This document shows positions 15,446 to 24,751 of a stretch of DNA of 35,142 nt, in pieces. The notes below the pieces were generated by a model, which searched no databases, was not told the DNA's origin, and saw nothing but the letters and a program-made list of their open reading frames with translations. This DNA comes from CAYXVU01 sp964468725 (GTDB lineage: Bacteria > Acidobacteriota > Blastocatellia > UBA7656), in the NCBI GenBank assembly GCA_964468725.1, contig CAYXVU010000038.1:1-35142 (forward strand), given 5' to 3'. A program made the position numbers and the translations under genes. Position 1 is the stretch's first letter. Every line of letters starts with the position of its first letter.

Positions 15446-18049
15446 TCATTTCACAACGATGTTGACCAACTTGCGCGGCACGACGATGACTTTGGCAATG
15501 TCGCGCCCTGCCGCCGCCAACTGCACCTTCTCATCCGCCAACGCAGCCTGTTTGAGGTCATCTTCGCTTGCTTCCGGCGAAGCGAAGATACGACTCCGCA
15601 ATTTCCCATTGATCTGCACGGCCACTTCAATCTCTTCGTCGCGCGCCAACTCATTGCTGTAGGTAGGCCAGACAGCCTTTGCCAAACTGTCGCTGTGCCC
15701 GAAAGCCTCCCACATCTCTTCTGCAATGTGCGGAGCAAACGGCGCGAGCATGCGGATTAAGGCTTCCAGAGCCTCTTTCATGACTTGCACGTCGGTTTGG
15801 CTGACGCTCTCTTTCTCTGCCGCCTGATCGAAGGCATATGCCTCGTTGGTCAACTCCATCAATGACGAGATGCAGGTGTTCAGGTGCAGACGCACTTCGA
15901 AGTTTTCCGTAATCGCGCGAACCAGTTGATGCGTGCGGCGACGCAACTGCCGCTGCGCGTTGCTCAACACTTCGGGCAAAGGCAACGGGCTGGCACTGGA
16001 TTCGACAATCCGATTTTGCCATTTGTGAACGATGCGCCAGACACGCTGCAAAAATCGCGCAGCGCCGTCAAAGCCCGAATCCGACCACTCTTTATCCTTT
16101 TCTGGAGGCCCGGCAAAGAGGACGAACAAGCGCAACGCATCCGCGCCGTGAATCTCGATCATTTCAATCGGATCAACCGCATTCTTCTTCGATTTCGACA
16201 TCTTCTCCGTGCGCCCGATGATGACCGGCGTGCCGCAGAATTTGCAGGTCTTCTCTGCCGTCACCTCTTCGGGGAAGAGCCAGTCATGAGTTGGGCATTG
16301 ATAACTCTCTTTGCAGACCATGCCTTGCGTCAACAAGCGCGTGACCGGCTCATCGAAACTGACCAACCCCATATCGCGCATCACCTTGTTCCAGTAGCGC
16401 GTATAGATCAAATGCAATACCGCATGTTCGATGCCGCCGATGTACTGCTCAACCGGCATCCAGTATGCGACCCGTTGCGGGTCGAATGGTTGCTTGTCGT
16501 TGTGCGGGTCACAGTAGCGGAAGTAATACCAATTCGAATCAACGAAGGTGTCCATCGTATCGGTATCGCGTCGCGCTGCCCCTCCGCAGGCCGGGCAGTT
16601 GATGTTGACGTATTCGGGAACGTGATCGAGCGGCGACCCGTCCGTCACATTCAAATTTACGCCTTTCGGTAAGATGACCGGCAACTCTTCATCCGGCACC
16701 GGCACGGCCCCGCAGTTCGGGCAATGAATCATCGGTACGGGCGTGCCCCAATAGCGTTGCCGCGAAATCCCCCAATCGCGCAGCCGATAGGTGATCGCCG
16801 CTTTGCCAAAACCCTGCGCTTCGGCATACCCGGTCATCTGTTCATTGGCCACTTCGGACGGTAGCCCGCTCCATTCTCCGGTGTTGACCGTCACCGACCA
16901 ACTTTCATTGGGCGCGTCCATCTCGTGGGTCGGAATCTCGCGCCCGTCGGCATCGAGTTTGATCTGCCGAAACGGCAGGTTGTATTTCCGCGAAAATTCG
17001 AAATCGCGCTGATCGCCCGCAGGCACAGCCATCACCGCGCCTGTGCCATACTCGATCAGAACGAAGTTGGCGACCCAGATGGGCAACGCTTCGCCATTGA
17101 ACGGATTGATGGCATAACGCCCTGTGAAGATGCCTTCCTTCTCCATCTCGCCAATAGTGCGCGCCGAGCGGTTCTCATTCTTCAATCGTCCGACGAATGT
17201 TGCTACCGCCTCTTGCTGTTCTGTACCCGCGATCAACTTTTCGACCAATCCATGCTCCGGCGCGAGTATGAGGGTATTCGCGCCATAGATCGTATCAATG
17301 CGTGTCGTAAAGACGGTGACCGTATCATCAGAGTCGGCAATTTTGAACTCGACGTGCGCGCCGCGCGAACGCCCGATCCATTCGCGCTGCATGGTGACAA
17401 CGCGCTCCGGCCATTTGCCTTCCAGTTGCTCTAAACAATCGAGCAACTCGCCCGCATAATCGGTGATGCGCGCGAACCATTGCATCAACTCTTTTTGAAT
17501 GACCGGCGTGCCACAGCGCCAACACGCGCCGCCGGACGCCTGCTCATTCGATAACGAGATATTCTCCTTCGGACACCAATTCACCGGCGAGAGTTTGCGA
17601 TAGAGCATGCCGCGCCGAAACATCTGCGTGAAGAACCACTGATTCCATTTGTAGTATTCCGGGTCGCAGGTGGCGACTTCGCGCGACCAATCATAGCTGA
17701 TGCCGACACGCAGCAATTGTGCTTTCATTGTAGCGATAGCGTCGCGTGTGAAGACTTCGGGGTCGGTTCCGTCTTTGATCGCGGCGGTTTCGGCAGGTTG
17801 CCCGAACGCATCCCACCCGAAGGGGTGCAAGACATTGAAACCGCGCAAGCGTTTGTACCACGACAGAGCATCCCCGATGGAATAGTTGCTGATGTGCCCG
17901 ATGTGCGCCCGCCCGGAGGTGTAGGCCAGCATTTCGAGACAATAGAATTTTTCCCGAGAGGGGTCTTCCGTGACTTCGAAGGTCTTCTCATCCGCCCAAC
18001 GTTTTTGCCATTTTTGTTCAATTTCTTTAGGAAAATATTTCTCTTTCAT
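15446..18049 (-). CDS. leuS: Leucyl-tRNA synthetase
   Basis: The 867-residue class I synthetase charges tRNA-Leu. The HIGH motif is at 49-52 in SGRAHIGHISNY, the KMSKS motif at 616-620, and the CP1 editing domain carries TVFTTRIDTIYGA and the GTGAVMAVPAGDQRDFEF signature. Cys-rich zinc-finger-like segments (HCPNCGAVP, CPACGG and CKFCG) lie in the insertion regions. The anticodon-binding and C-terminal domains (APFAPHIAEEMWEAFG, VAVQINGKLRSRI) are complete. Two features are unusual: AYTSG replaces the common PYPSG before HIGH, and the editing motif has Gly where most enzymes have His (normally AHDQRD). The start at 18049 is chosen because AGGTG is well spaced from it; two ATG codons lie just upstream. 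Confidence 0.96.
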   Translation of the reverse strand: MKEKYFPKEIEQKWQKRWADEKTFEVTEDPSREKFYCLEMLAYTSGRAHIGHISNYSIGDALSWYKRLRGFNVLHPFGWDAFGQPAETAAIKDGTDPEVFTRDAIATMKAQLLRVGISYDWSREVATCDPEYYKWNQWFFTQMFRRGMLYRKLSPVNWCPKENISLSNEQASGGACWRCGTPVIQKELMQWFARITDYAGELLDCLEQLEGKWPERVVTMQREWIGRSRGAHVEFKIADSDDTVTVFTTRIDTIYGANTLILAPEHGLVEKLIAGTEQQEAVATFVGRLKNENRSARTIGEMEKEGIFTGRYAINPFNGEALPIWVANFVLIEYGTGAVMAVPAGDQRDFEFSRKYNLPFRQIKLDADGREIPTHEMDAPNESWSVTVNTGEWSGLPSEVANEQMTGYAEAQGFGKAAITYRLRDWGISRQRYWGTPVPMIHCPNCGAVPVPDEELPVILPKGVNLNVTDGSPLDHVPEYVNINCPACGGAARRDTDTMDTFVDSNWYYFRYCDPHNDKQPFDPQRVAYWMPVEQYIGGIEHAVLHLIYTRYWNKVMRDMGLVSFDEPVTRLLTQGMVCKESYQCPTHDWLFPEEVTAEKTCKFCGTPVIIGRTEKMSKSKKNAVDPIEMIEIHGADALRLFVLFAGPPEKDKEWSDSGFDGAARFLQRVWRIVHKWQNRIVESSASPLPLPEVLSNAQRQLRRRTHQLVRAITENFEVRLHLNTCISSLMELTNEAYAFDQAAEKESVSQTDVQVMKEALEALIRMLAPFAPHIAEEMWEAFGHSDSLAKAVWPTYSNELARDEEIEVAVQINGKLRSRIFASPEASEDDLKQAALADEKVQLAAAGRDIAKVIVVPRKLVNIVVK

Positions 18050-18487
18050 GGTCATCACCTGTCTAAGACTGTGAAGTTATAAAACGCCAACTAAAGTTAG
18101 GATGTGCGCGAAGCAAGCCGACCGCTTGCAGAGATCAGCCAAGCAGCGGATTGAGGAGGGTGAGCTTCTGTAATAACGACTTGGAAAATTTCATGGCAGG
18201 AATAATAGACTGCAACTTCCAAAAGTGGCAAATGAAAGTTGCTTTTCGTCGGACGAAAGGGTCGTGAAGAAGAATTGATGTTGGCAAATCTGACAAACTA
18301 TCCAGTGGAAAGAAAGGTCTTCAAAATCAGCCCAATCGCTCCTATTAAGCCGGGAGCAGAGAGGGGATGCTCAGTTGACACTCTCACCTTTTCACGCAGC
18401 AACATTTGTGAATCACAACCGACGATAAGAACTTCAATTTGAACTAACGCTACTTAGCATCAACTCAATCGGCAAAATCTACTGCCT
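18050..18487. other. Intergenic region upstream of leuS
   Basis: About 440 bases lie between the VWA gene end and the leuS start, both on the minus strand. It should carry the leuS promoter. No T-box-like structure, RNA gene or persuasive promoter was found. A 67-codon plus-strand frame at 18239-18442 lacks a ribosome site and family features. Confidence 0.4.
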
Positions 18488-20188
18488 CTACCGCTTGGCG
18501 CGCAGGATGATCTCTTTGTCTTCGCCTTCTTTGACGGTGAAGACGACGCGGTCATAAGCGCCTTTTTGCGCCCACCCTTTGACGCTGTAGCGTCCCGGCG
18601 TGAAGGGATACTTGCGCCCGCCGTTGGTGAAGACATCTTGATTGCCCGGTTCCGTGCTGACGAAACATCGGTCATCTTTATCGCGGCTGCCATCGGCCTT
18701 TTGATAGATGAAGGTCACCTGCCCGACCGGCACAATAATGTCGAAATGCTGCTTCGCTTCCGTTGTCACGACGATGCCCTCTTTGCTATAAGGGGTCAAC
18801 CGATTCGGCAATCGCAGTTCGTAAGTTCCGGGTAAGACGCGCGCGCCGTTGCTCGTATGCACTTGATATTTCTTCACGCCGTTTTGCCATAGCTCCAGAT
18901 TCTCGCGGAACCAGATGCCCGAACCCGAAGCCAGCATCTTCGCAGTAACGAGTACGGTTTGTGCCATGCCGAAGACGATCTCTTTGCGGTCGCCCGCCTG
19001 CAACGTCTCCGCCACCGACAGATCATTATCGGCATTGGGTTTGGCGCGAAACTCATAGTTGCCTTCGTCAACATAGACTTCATCAATCGGGCGAAAGCTG
19101 AGAACCTCTTTGCCATTTTGATAGCCGCGAATCAGCGAGCCGCGTTGCGCTTCGCCTTCGACAACGAATTTGGCGCGCACGCGCGGCGGCGTTACGACCT
19201 GCACTTCAACTTTTGTGGCGTCGGCTTCTTGAACCTTCACTCTCTGAGTCACAGGCCGGTAGAGATTGCCATTGGCCGTCATCACGCCAGCCGTCAAAAC
19301 GTATTCGCCCGCTTCTATACGCGTTCCGCTATCACTCGTCACGCGATACTTCTCTTGCCCGTCGCGCGACAAGATGCCGCGCACGCGCATCGGATTTCCG
19401 GCTTCATCTTTGCCCTGCAAAACGAACATCTGCGAAACCGCTTTTTTGTGAATGATGGTCAACTCTGTGGCTAGCGTCGTTGCTGAATTGGCATCGTGGT
19501 AATCGGTTCCGGCGGCCTCGGCAATGCAACGAAGCGCAGCCTTCTCTTTTTCTGCCAACCCGAAGCCGACGACGTGTACCCGAATTTTGACATTTCGGCT
19601 CTTCCATTCACCCACCAACGCGCAAGGGTCTGCATCGCACGATTCGATGCCATCGCTGATGAGGATGATCTCGCCGCTGCGGTCGCCGAAGTCTTTCAAG
19701 GCTTCCTGCAAACTGTAGGTGATTGGCGTTCTGCCGAGCGCGTTGATTCGTTGAATCTCGCTCTTCATTCGGGCGACGACTTTTTCGGCTTGCTCGAAGC
19801 CAATCAGCATCTCCGAATCCGTGCAATCCTCTTTGCGCCGATGGCCATAGACTCTGAGCGCCAGTTCGTAGCCGGTGAAATCGCCGCTGACGAATTGTTG
19901 CAAGACCTGTTTGGCGACAGTGAACTTGCGCGATTTGTCCGGCAACTGCCCCATCATCGAACCCGAAGCGTCGAAGATAATGTAGATGCCTTCCGGTTTT
20001 TGCTGCGGCTCGTACCCGGCAAGAGCTGTCATTGCCGGTGTTGCCGCTTTGTCAGCGCTCTTGTCAGGCGCAGCCGCGTTTGCTGCGGCGGTACTACCTG
20101 CGCCGGAATGCGAGTCAGCGTCGAGTCCGTGCGAACATCCCATCAGTAGCGCGCACAAGACGGCAAACAAAATACGGTTCTTTCGCAC
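18488..20188 (-). CDS. VWA-domain lipoprotein
   Basis: The 566-residue protein starts with a lipoprotein signal; the lipobox LMGC has Cys18 as lipidation site, followed by an Ala/Ser-rich linker to about residue 60. The von Willebrand A domain follows with the metal-ion site D73-x-S-x-S in IIFDASGSMMG, the Thr of GRTPITYSL and the Asp of LISDGIESCD. The C-terminal half is a series of beta-rich repeats such as VRIEAGEYVLTAG-, YVDEGNYEFRAK- and VLPGTYELRLP-like segments. It is probably anchored in the envelope and mediates metal-dependent protein binding. The GTG start at 20188 is preferred because AAGGAG lies six bases before it. It begins 39 bases after the CsgG-like gene and is the last gene of the co-oriented set. 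Confidence 0.85.
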   Translation of the reverse strand: MRKNRILFAVLCALLMGCSHGLDADSHSGAGSTAAANAAAPDKSADKAATPAMTALAGYEPQQKPEGIYIIFDASGSMMGQLPDKSRKFTVAKQVLQQFVSGDFTGYELALRVYGHRRKEDCTDSEMLIGFEQAEKVVARMKSEIQRINALGRTPITYSLQEALKDFGDRSGEIILISDGIESCDADPCALVGEWKSRNVKIRVHVVGFGLAEKEKAALRCIAEAAGTDYHDANSATTLATELTIIHKKAVSQMFVLQGKDEAGNPMRVRGILSRDGQEKYRVTSDSGTRIEAGEYVLTAGVMTANGNLYRPVTQRVKVQEADATKVEVQVVTPPRVRAKFVVEGEAQRGSLIRGYQNGKEVLSFRPIDEVYVDEGNYEFRAKPNADNDLSVAETLQAGDRKEIVFGMAQTVLVTAKMLASGSGIWFRENLELWQNGVKKYQVHTSNGARVLPGTYELRLPNRLTPYSKEGIVVTTEAKQHFDIIVPVGQVTFIYQKADGSRDKDDRCFVSTEPGNQDVFTNGGRKYPFTPGRYSVKGWAQKGAYDRVVFTVKEGEDKEIILRAKR

Positions 20189-20227
20189 GGCATTCTCCTT
20201 ATTGGGTTGGCACAGCAAGGTTGTGCA

Positions 20228-21259
20228 TTACGGTTTTCCCGCTTGGCCTTTGAGGCGCAACAAGTGATTGCGCGCAAAGCCGCTGCCGCTGATGATTTCG
20301 GCGACGGCATATTTGTCTTCGACCGACTGAATGCGAAGCACGCCGATTTTGCGCTCCGGTTGACCGAGCGTTTTGCCGGTGTCCGGGTCAACGAGCGCCG
20401 GTTGTTGGGCATACACTTCGAACTCCATGCCGGAGCGAACGCCTTGTTCTGCCCCTGCGTTGATATAAACCAATCCGTCGCGTACATCAACGATGCGGCC
20501 TGACCAAGCGACCTCTTTCAGGGATGACAAAATGGCCGTCACTGCGCCGGTAATGGCTTCGCGCGATGCCTGACCGAGCGGCGTGTTTTTGAAGCCCCCG
20601 ATGCTGAATTCCTGATTGCCGCGTGTCAATTCGGCGCTCGCTCCACTCATCGAAGCTTTGCCTTCCGAGCGGCGAGAAAAGACGACTTCGCCGGTCACTG
20701 CATCAATCAAGCGCAGATCGAGCGCCACCATAGCGGTCACCCGATCCGATTTGGCCTTGAGAATTTTGATGGGCTTGAATGTGCCGCCGACGCTTGTCTG
20801 ATTGTAGGTGAATTCGGTGATGTCGCCGGTGATGAGCAATTGCGCGCCGATGATCTTTCCGCTTGCGGCGGCAGTCTCTTGGTTGACTCGCCCCGAAGCG
20901 CCGAAATCCTGCTCGCCGGTTACTTTGTCAATCGCCGCGCGTTCCAAAACGATGAACCGTTCGGTTTCGACCAGCGCCGTAGTCAACATCTCTGTCAACC
21001 CGCGCGCAAATTCGGCAGGCGGCGGCAAAGCGACAGTCGTGGTTGAAATGTTTTCTTGATCGGTGGTCTGAAATTTCAGAGCCGAACCGCTCAAGTCTTG
21101 CACGGCGATGCGCAATTTGGGAGCCGACGCCGTCACCCTCTGCTGACCGGAAGCGCGGGGGAGAACGCTCCCGCTCCATCCAATTGCTATCATCAGAATC
21201 AGCAAGCGCGCGCCAAACCATTTGGTCAAATGCCGGTTGAGCAGCACCCATCTTTTCAT
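20228..21259 (-). CDS. CsgG/HfaB-family-like secreted protein
   Basis: The 343-residue protein has an N-terminal signal (hydrophobic LLILMIAIGWSGSVL, likely cleavage near ASG-QQ). The body resembles the CsgG domain: LRIAVQDLSG, a TEMLTTALVETERFIVLERA helix-strand unit, GAQLLITGDITEF and ALDLRLIDAVTGEVVFS. CsgG forms an outer-membrane export pore for curli, but many CsgG-domain proteins are periplasmic and have other roles. The C-terminal 100 residues (IVDVRDGLVYINAGAEQGVR, GVLRIQSVEDKYAVAEI) form an additional beta domain often attached to such proteins. There is no lipobox Cys, so lipidation as in CsgG is not evident. The start at 21259 follows AGGAGAG. It lies between the small secreted protein and VWA genes. 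Confidence 0.8.
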   Translation of the reverse strand: MKRWVLLNRHLTKWFGARLLILMIAIGWSGSVLPRASGQQRVTASAPKLRIAVQDLSGSALKFQTTDQENISTTTVALPPPAEFARGLTEMLTTALVETERFIVLERAAIDKVTGEQDFGASGRVNQETAAASGKIIGAQLLITGDITEFTYNQTSVGGTFKPIKILKAKSDRVTAMVALDLRLIDAVTGEVVFSRRSEGKASMSGASAELTRGNQEFSIGGFKNTPLGQASREAITGAVTAILSSLKEVAWSGRIVDVRDGLVYINAGAEQGVRSGMEFEVYAQQPALVDPDTGKTLGQPERKIGVLRIQSVEDKYAVAEIISGSGFARNHLLRLKGQAGKP

Positions 21260-21354
21260 ATTCTCTCCTGATTGCGAAAACTTGGATCGCACGCAGGAGG
21301 CGCCCGACTGACTCGTCGGGCGTCCTGGTCTGCTTGCCAATCGCGTCGTTCAAC

Positions 21355-21711
21355 TCAGCTAAACGTCAACCCCAACTCGAACGTTGTCCCCCGCGAAGTC
21401 GTTAGCGTGACCGTCACCTGATCGCCGTCAACCAATGCCGGATCGAAGACGACGGTCGGCGAAGTGGTCTGATTGCCTTTGACCGTATAGGAGACGCGCT
21501 TGGGAGTTCCATCTTTCGCCTTCACCTCAACGTGCGTGACCTCCATCGTGCCGGTTCCGGTCTGCTTCTTCACTTCGGCTTCTTTTGCTCCCTTCTTGGG
21601 AACCGTGCCTTTGGCGGTTGCCGTGCCAAACGGCAGCGCGCTTGTGAAGGTTGCACAGAACAGGATCAAAGCCATCGCGCAAGCTGCGCCTAGCGTTCTT
21701 TTGCTTCTCAT
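21355..21711 (-). CDS. Small secreted protein of unknown function
   Basis: The 118-residue protein has a clear signal peptide (MRSKRTLGAACAMALILFCA), a Lys/Gly/Ala-rich linker and a C-terminal beta-rich part (MEVTHVEVKAKDGTPKRVSY, then VVFDPALVDGDQVTVTLTT). It resembles no family that could be named with confidence. The start at 21711 has AAAGGAGAAGG before it; longer starts lack a ribosome site. Its position between the CHAT and CsgG-like genes on the same strand suggests co-expression and an envelope location. Confidence 0.65.
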   Translation of the reverse strand: MRSKRTLGAACAMALILFCATFTSALPFGTATAKGTVPKKGAKEAEVKKQTGTGTMEVTHVEVKAKDGTPKRVSYTVKGNQTTSPTVVFDPALVDGDQVTVTLTTSRGTTFELGLTFS

Positions 21712-21832
21712 TTTTCCTTCTCCTTTGTGAATCCACAGCCGCAATCTGAGGGCTGCGTTTCGGGGCATTCATCCTTCGAGCGCATCGCGTTCAATCACCT
21801 ACAACAGACAATTTTGTAAGGCGGAAAAAAAG

Positions 21833-24751
21833 TTAGTGGGGATCGCCGACTAAAATGAACGACGCCCAATAACGTGGGTGGGTCAAGCGGTGAAGATGGC
21901 CATTTTCCGGATAGACCAAGTCGCCTCTGAGCAAGGCTCTTTGCGTATTGGCCAGCGCCGTGACCTTATCTTGGGTTCGCAAGTGCTGATAGAAAGCCTT
22001 CATAAATTCGGTTGTCGGGCGGTCGCTGATCGGCAGTTGGCTGGCCAAGACGCTACGCGCTCCGGCTTGCAAAAAGGCTTCGATCAAACCCAAACGATTG
22101 GCCTCATTCCCTTCATCGCCGCTAGCCGAAAAGCTGGCGGCGCTTTGGCAAGCGCCGAGCGTCACGAGTTCGGCTTGCAACTGAATGTCGAGCACCTCGC
22201 GCACCGTCAGATTGCCATCGGCGTCGCGCGTGCCGCTCAACTTGAGGCGGGATAGGAGCGGCATATGCGGCTCGGAAACCGCATGGGTTGCTAAATGCAG
22301 GTGAGTGAATTGTGGAGCGCGCTGGACAAACTCCGCTTCGCTGGCATTGGCGTTGATGCGCGCTTCGCCATTGAACAGATGGGCGACAGCTTCGGCTTCT
22401 ACTGCTGCAAAGCGCAGCGGCAGTAATTCCGGCTCGTTCGTTTCATTGATGCCGAAACTGAACATGGTTGCCGTTGCTCTGATTGTCGGCTGCTCCTCCC
22501 GTTTCGTGATTTGGGTCACATAGCTGGCTGAGGGCAAGCGAAAGAGTAGGTAGTCTTCGACTAAAAATCGCACGCCCTGCGCGTCACGCCGCACCAACGC
22601 GGCAAAGGGTAACTCTTGCAAGGGGCCGAAGGGGATTAAGGCTAATCGCTCAATGCCGCGCATCGCGCCGCTTCGTTCGAGCGGCTCGATGAGCGCACGG
22701 CGCAGGTCTTCGGCGACCGGCAACCAATCGTTTTCTTCCTCGTTTGCAATCGGCGCAACGGTGGTGTTGGTTTGCGCGGATAGCTCTTTGGCGAAGATCA
22801 GCGAGCGCAGGAGTTTCACCTTCGCCGCCAGATTCACGCGGCTCACGGGTAAGGCAAAGCTGCGAACCGCTGAATGGGTGACCACCAAACCATAGACGCG
22901 CTCACCGGCAAACAGGTATTCGACGAGCGCGGTCGTCGCGTCGAGTCGTTGCTGCGTGGCGCTGAGGGTTAGAGGCTGTGCTTGGCGCAACAACCGATAG
23001 CGCGAATCGGCAAGCTGCGATTTCAGAATCCGGTCTTCATATTCGCCATACGCCTGCTTCAATTGTTGACGCCACTCTGCGCGCTCGCGGCGGTGCAATC
23101 GTTCCGCCAGTTGTCGGATGCGCGCGAGGGCTTCGTCTTCGGCTTGTCGCGCGGCGGGAGGGAGCGCCTGCTTTTCGCTCAGTTGCAAGATGAGGTCGCG
23201 GAACGAGCTATAGCGCAATTGTTCGAGAAAGCGAAAGGCCAGTTCGTCTTCGACCGCCATCGGGTTGGTGCCCTGTGCAGCGGCAGAGCGGCGCGTCGGG
23301 TCGAGCAAAAAGGTAAAGATGCGTTCATAGAGTTGCCGATGCTGGCCGCTAACAAGAATCGTTTGGCTGGCGCGAAAACGTTGTGCGAGCAGGTCGGCGG
23401 CTTCCTGCAAACAACCGATGGCCTCTGTATGTTTGCTTTGTCGCTCATAAAATTCCGCAAGCATCACCTGATGACCGAGCGAACGCGGCTCTTCGGGGAT
23501 TGTCGCGCCTAGGGCTTCGGCCTGTTGAAAGAGTTGTTCGGCTTGCTCAAGCTCGCCGAGTTGAACATGAGTTTCGGCTAAAAACGTCGTCGTTACCAAA
23601 GTCGAACGTACGTCCGGCTCGCCGACTTGTTGTTCGATCTCCAACACCCGCGCAAACAGATTGCGCGCTGTTTCCAACTCGCCTTTGAGAAGGTAACAAT
23701 AGGCCAGATGGCCGAGATAGCGTTTGGCTTGAAAGGGATTCTCGGTTTGGGGCTGTGAGCGGCGCTGCAACACGGCGATGGCTTCGTCTGTGTCGCCGAG
23801 TTTCAAATGAATATCAGCCAGCATCTCTTCTTCGTTGGCGGCCAAAGGGTAGCCGATACGACGACTGAGGTCGAAGCTGCGCACGTAATACTCGCGCGCT
23901 TTGCGATAGTTTCCCAACCCGCTATAGAGATTGCCGAGAAAGCTATAGGAATCGCACAGCCCTGCCAAATCACCGATCCGCTGTTTGAGATCGAGGCTTT
24001 CGTTTTGATACTGAAGCGATTGGAAGAGGTCGCCTTTTTGAGAATGAATCAAGCCGATGTTGCACAGCATAATGGCAACGCTGTGCAGGTCGTTATGTCG
24101 CCGGTAGAGGTCGAGCGCCGGTTGATAGTAGTCGGTCAGCGGGCGATGAAGTTCACCTTTGAACCACCAATAGACAACGCCCGTGTGGCGCAGGGCGTCG
24201 GCTTCGATCAACTCGTCGCCGCTGGCGCGGGCTTGTTGCAAAGCCTCTTGCAGATACGCCAACGCAAGATCGGATTGGCCTTTGAGGTGATAGAGAGCGC
24301 GACCCAGTCCCACCCGCGCCGCCGCTTCGAGTCGGACATCATTCAGTTCTTTCGCCAGCGCAAGGCTCTGCTGATACGTTTCAATGGCCGCATCGGCTTC
24401 ATTCGAATGGAACTGATTGACGCCGATGGCTTGCAGCAGACGGGCTTGCCAATGGCGGTCTTCCGTGCGCACGGCGGCCAGCCAATCGAGTTGGCGGCGC
24501 GCGGTGAGAAAATCGCCACGTAGTTGCAGCGCCAACGCTTTCTCGAAACGTACTGCGACGAAATCGCTTTGCACTCGCAATGCCCAGTCGAAATTGCTTA
24601 TGGCGGCTTCCAGTTGCCAGGCTTGCCGAGCCTGTTGACCGCGCGCAAAGAAGTAGTTGGCCAGCGGTTGACGCGCCATCGTTACCACGAGGACGAACAT
24701 CGCCAGCGCCACGAGCCGCAACAGCCAGATCATTTTTCGGTGTCTGCTCAT
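21833..24751 (-). CDS. Membrane-anchored TPR-CHAT protein (caspase-like peptidase)
   Basis: The 972-residue protein opens with a basic stretch (MSRHRK) and one membrane helix (about 7-26). Roughly ten TPR units follow (for example YQQSLALAKELNDVRLEAAA and GNLYSGLGNYRKAREYYVRS), then a linker and a C-terminal CHAT domain. The caspase-like dyad is intact: His823 in HLATHAVSE and Cys868 in TLGACQSA. By the positive-inside rule the TPR and CHAT parts would lie in the periplasm, which is unexpected for a CHAT peptidase. The start at 24751 overlaps the anti-sigma stop (ATGA); a longer frame upstream is not supported. CHAT enzymes are peptidases or adaptors in signalling and defence; here the substrate might be an envelope or sigma-pathway protein. 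Confidence 0.88.
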   Translation of the reverse strand: MSRHRKMIWLLRLVALAMFVLVVTMARQPLANYFFARGQQARQAWQLEAAISNFDWALRVQSDFVAVRFEKALALQLRGDFLTARRQLDWLAAVRTEDRHWQARLLQAIGVNQFHSNEADAAIETYQQSLALAKELNDVRLEAAARVGLGRALYHLKGQSDLALAYLQEALQQARASGDELIEADALRHTGVVYWWFKGELHRPLTDYYQPALDLYRRHNDLHSVAIMLCNIGLIHSQKGDLFQSLQYQNESLDLKQRIGDLAGLCDSYSFLGNLYSGLGNYRKAREYYVRSFDLSRRIGYPLAANEEEMLADIHLKLGDTDEAIAVLQRRSQPQTENPFQAKRYLGHLAYCYLLKGELETARNLFARVLEIEQQVGEPDVRSTLVTTTFLAETHVQLGELEQAEQLFQQAEALGATIPEEPRSLGHQVMLAEFYERQSKHTEAIGCLQEAADLLAQRFRASQTILVSGQHRQLYERIFTFLLDPTRRSAAAQGTNPMAVEDELAFRFLEQLRYSSFRDLILQLSEKQALPPAARQAEDEALARIRQLAERLHRRERAEWRQQLKQAYGEYEDRILKSQLADSRYRLLRQAQPLTLSATQQRLDATTALVEYLFAGERVYGLVVTHSAVRSFALPVSRVNLAAKVKLLRSLIFAKELSAQTNTTVAPIANEEENDWLPVAEDLRRALIEPLERSGAMRGIERLALIPFGPLQELPFAALVRRDAQGVRFLVEDYLLFRLPSASYVTQITKREEQPTIRATATMFSFGINETNEPELLPLRFAAVEAEAVAHLFNGEARINANASEAEFVQRAPQFTHLHLATHAVSEPHMPLLSRLKLSGTRDADGNLTVREVLDIQLQAELVTLGACQSAASFSASGDEGNEANRLGLIEAFLQAGARSVLASQLPISDRPTTEFMKAFYQHLRTQDKVTALANTQRALLRGDLVYPENGHLHRLTHPRYWASFILVGDPH

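Noticed and set aside
15299..15760. 153-codon plus-strand frame overlapping the end of leuS
   Set aside because: Most of it is antisense to leuS, it has no family features, and the non-overlapping first part contains the likely leuS terminator.
18239..18442. 67-codon plus-strand frame upstream of leuS
   Set aside because: No ribosome site, no recognisable domain, and composition unlike the real genes.
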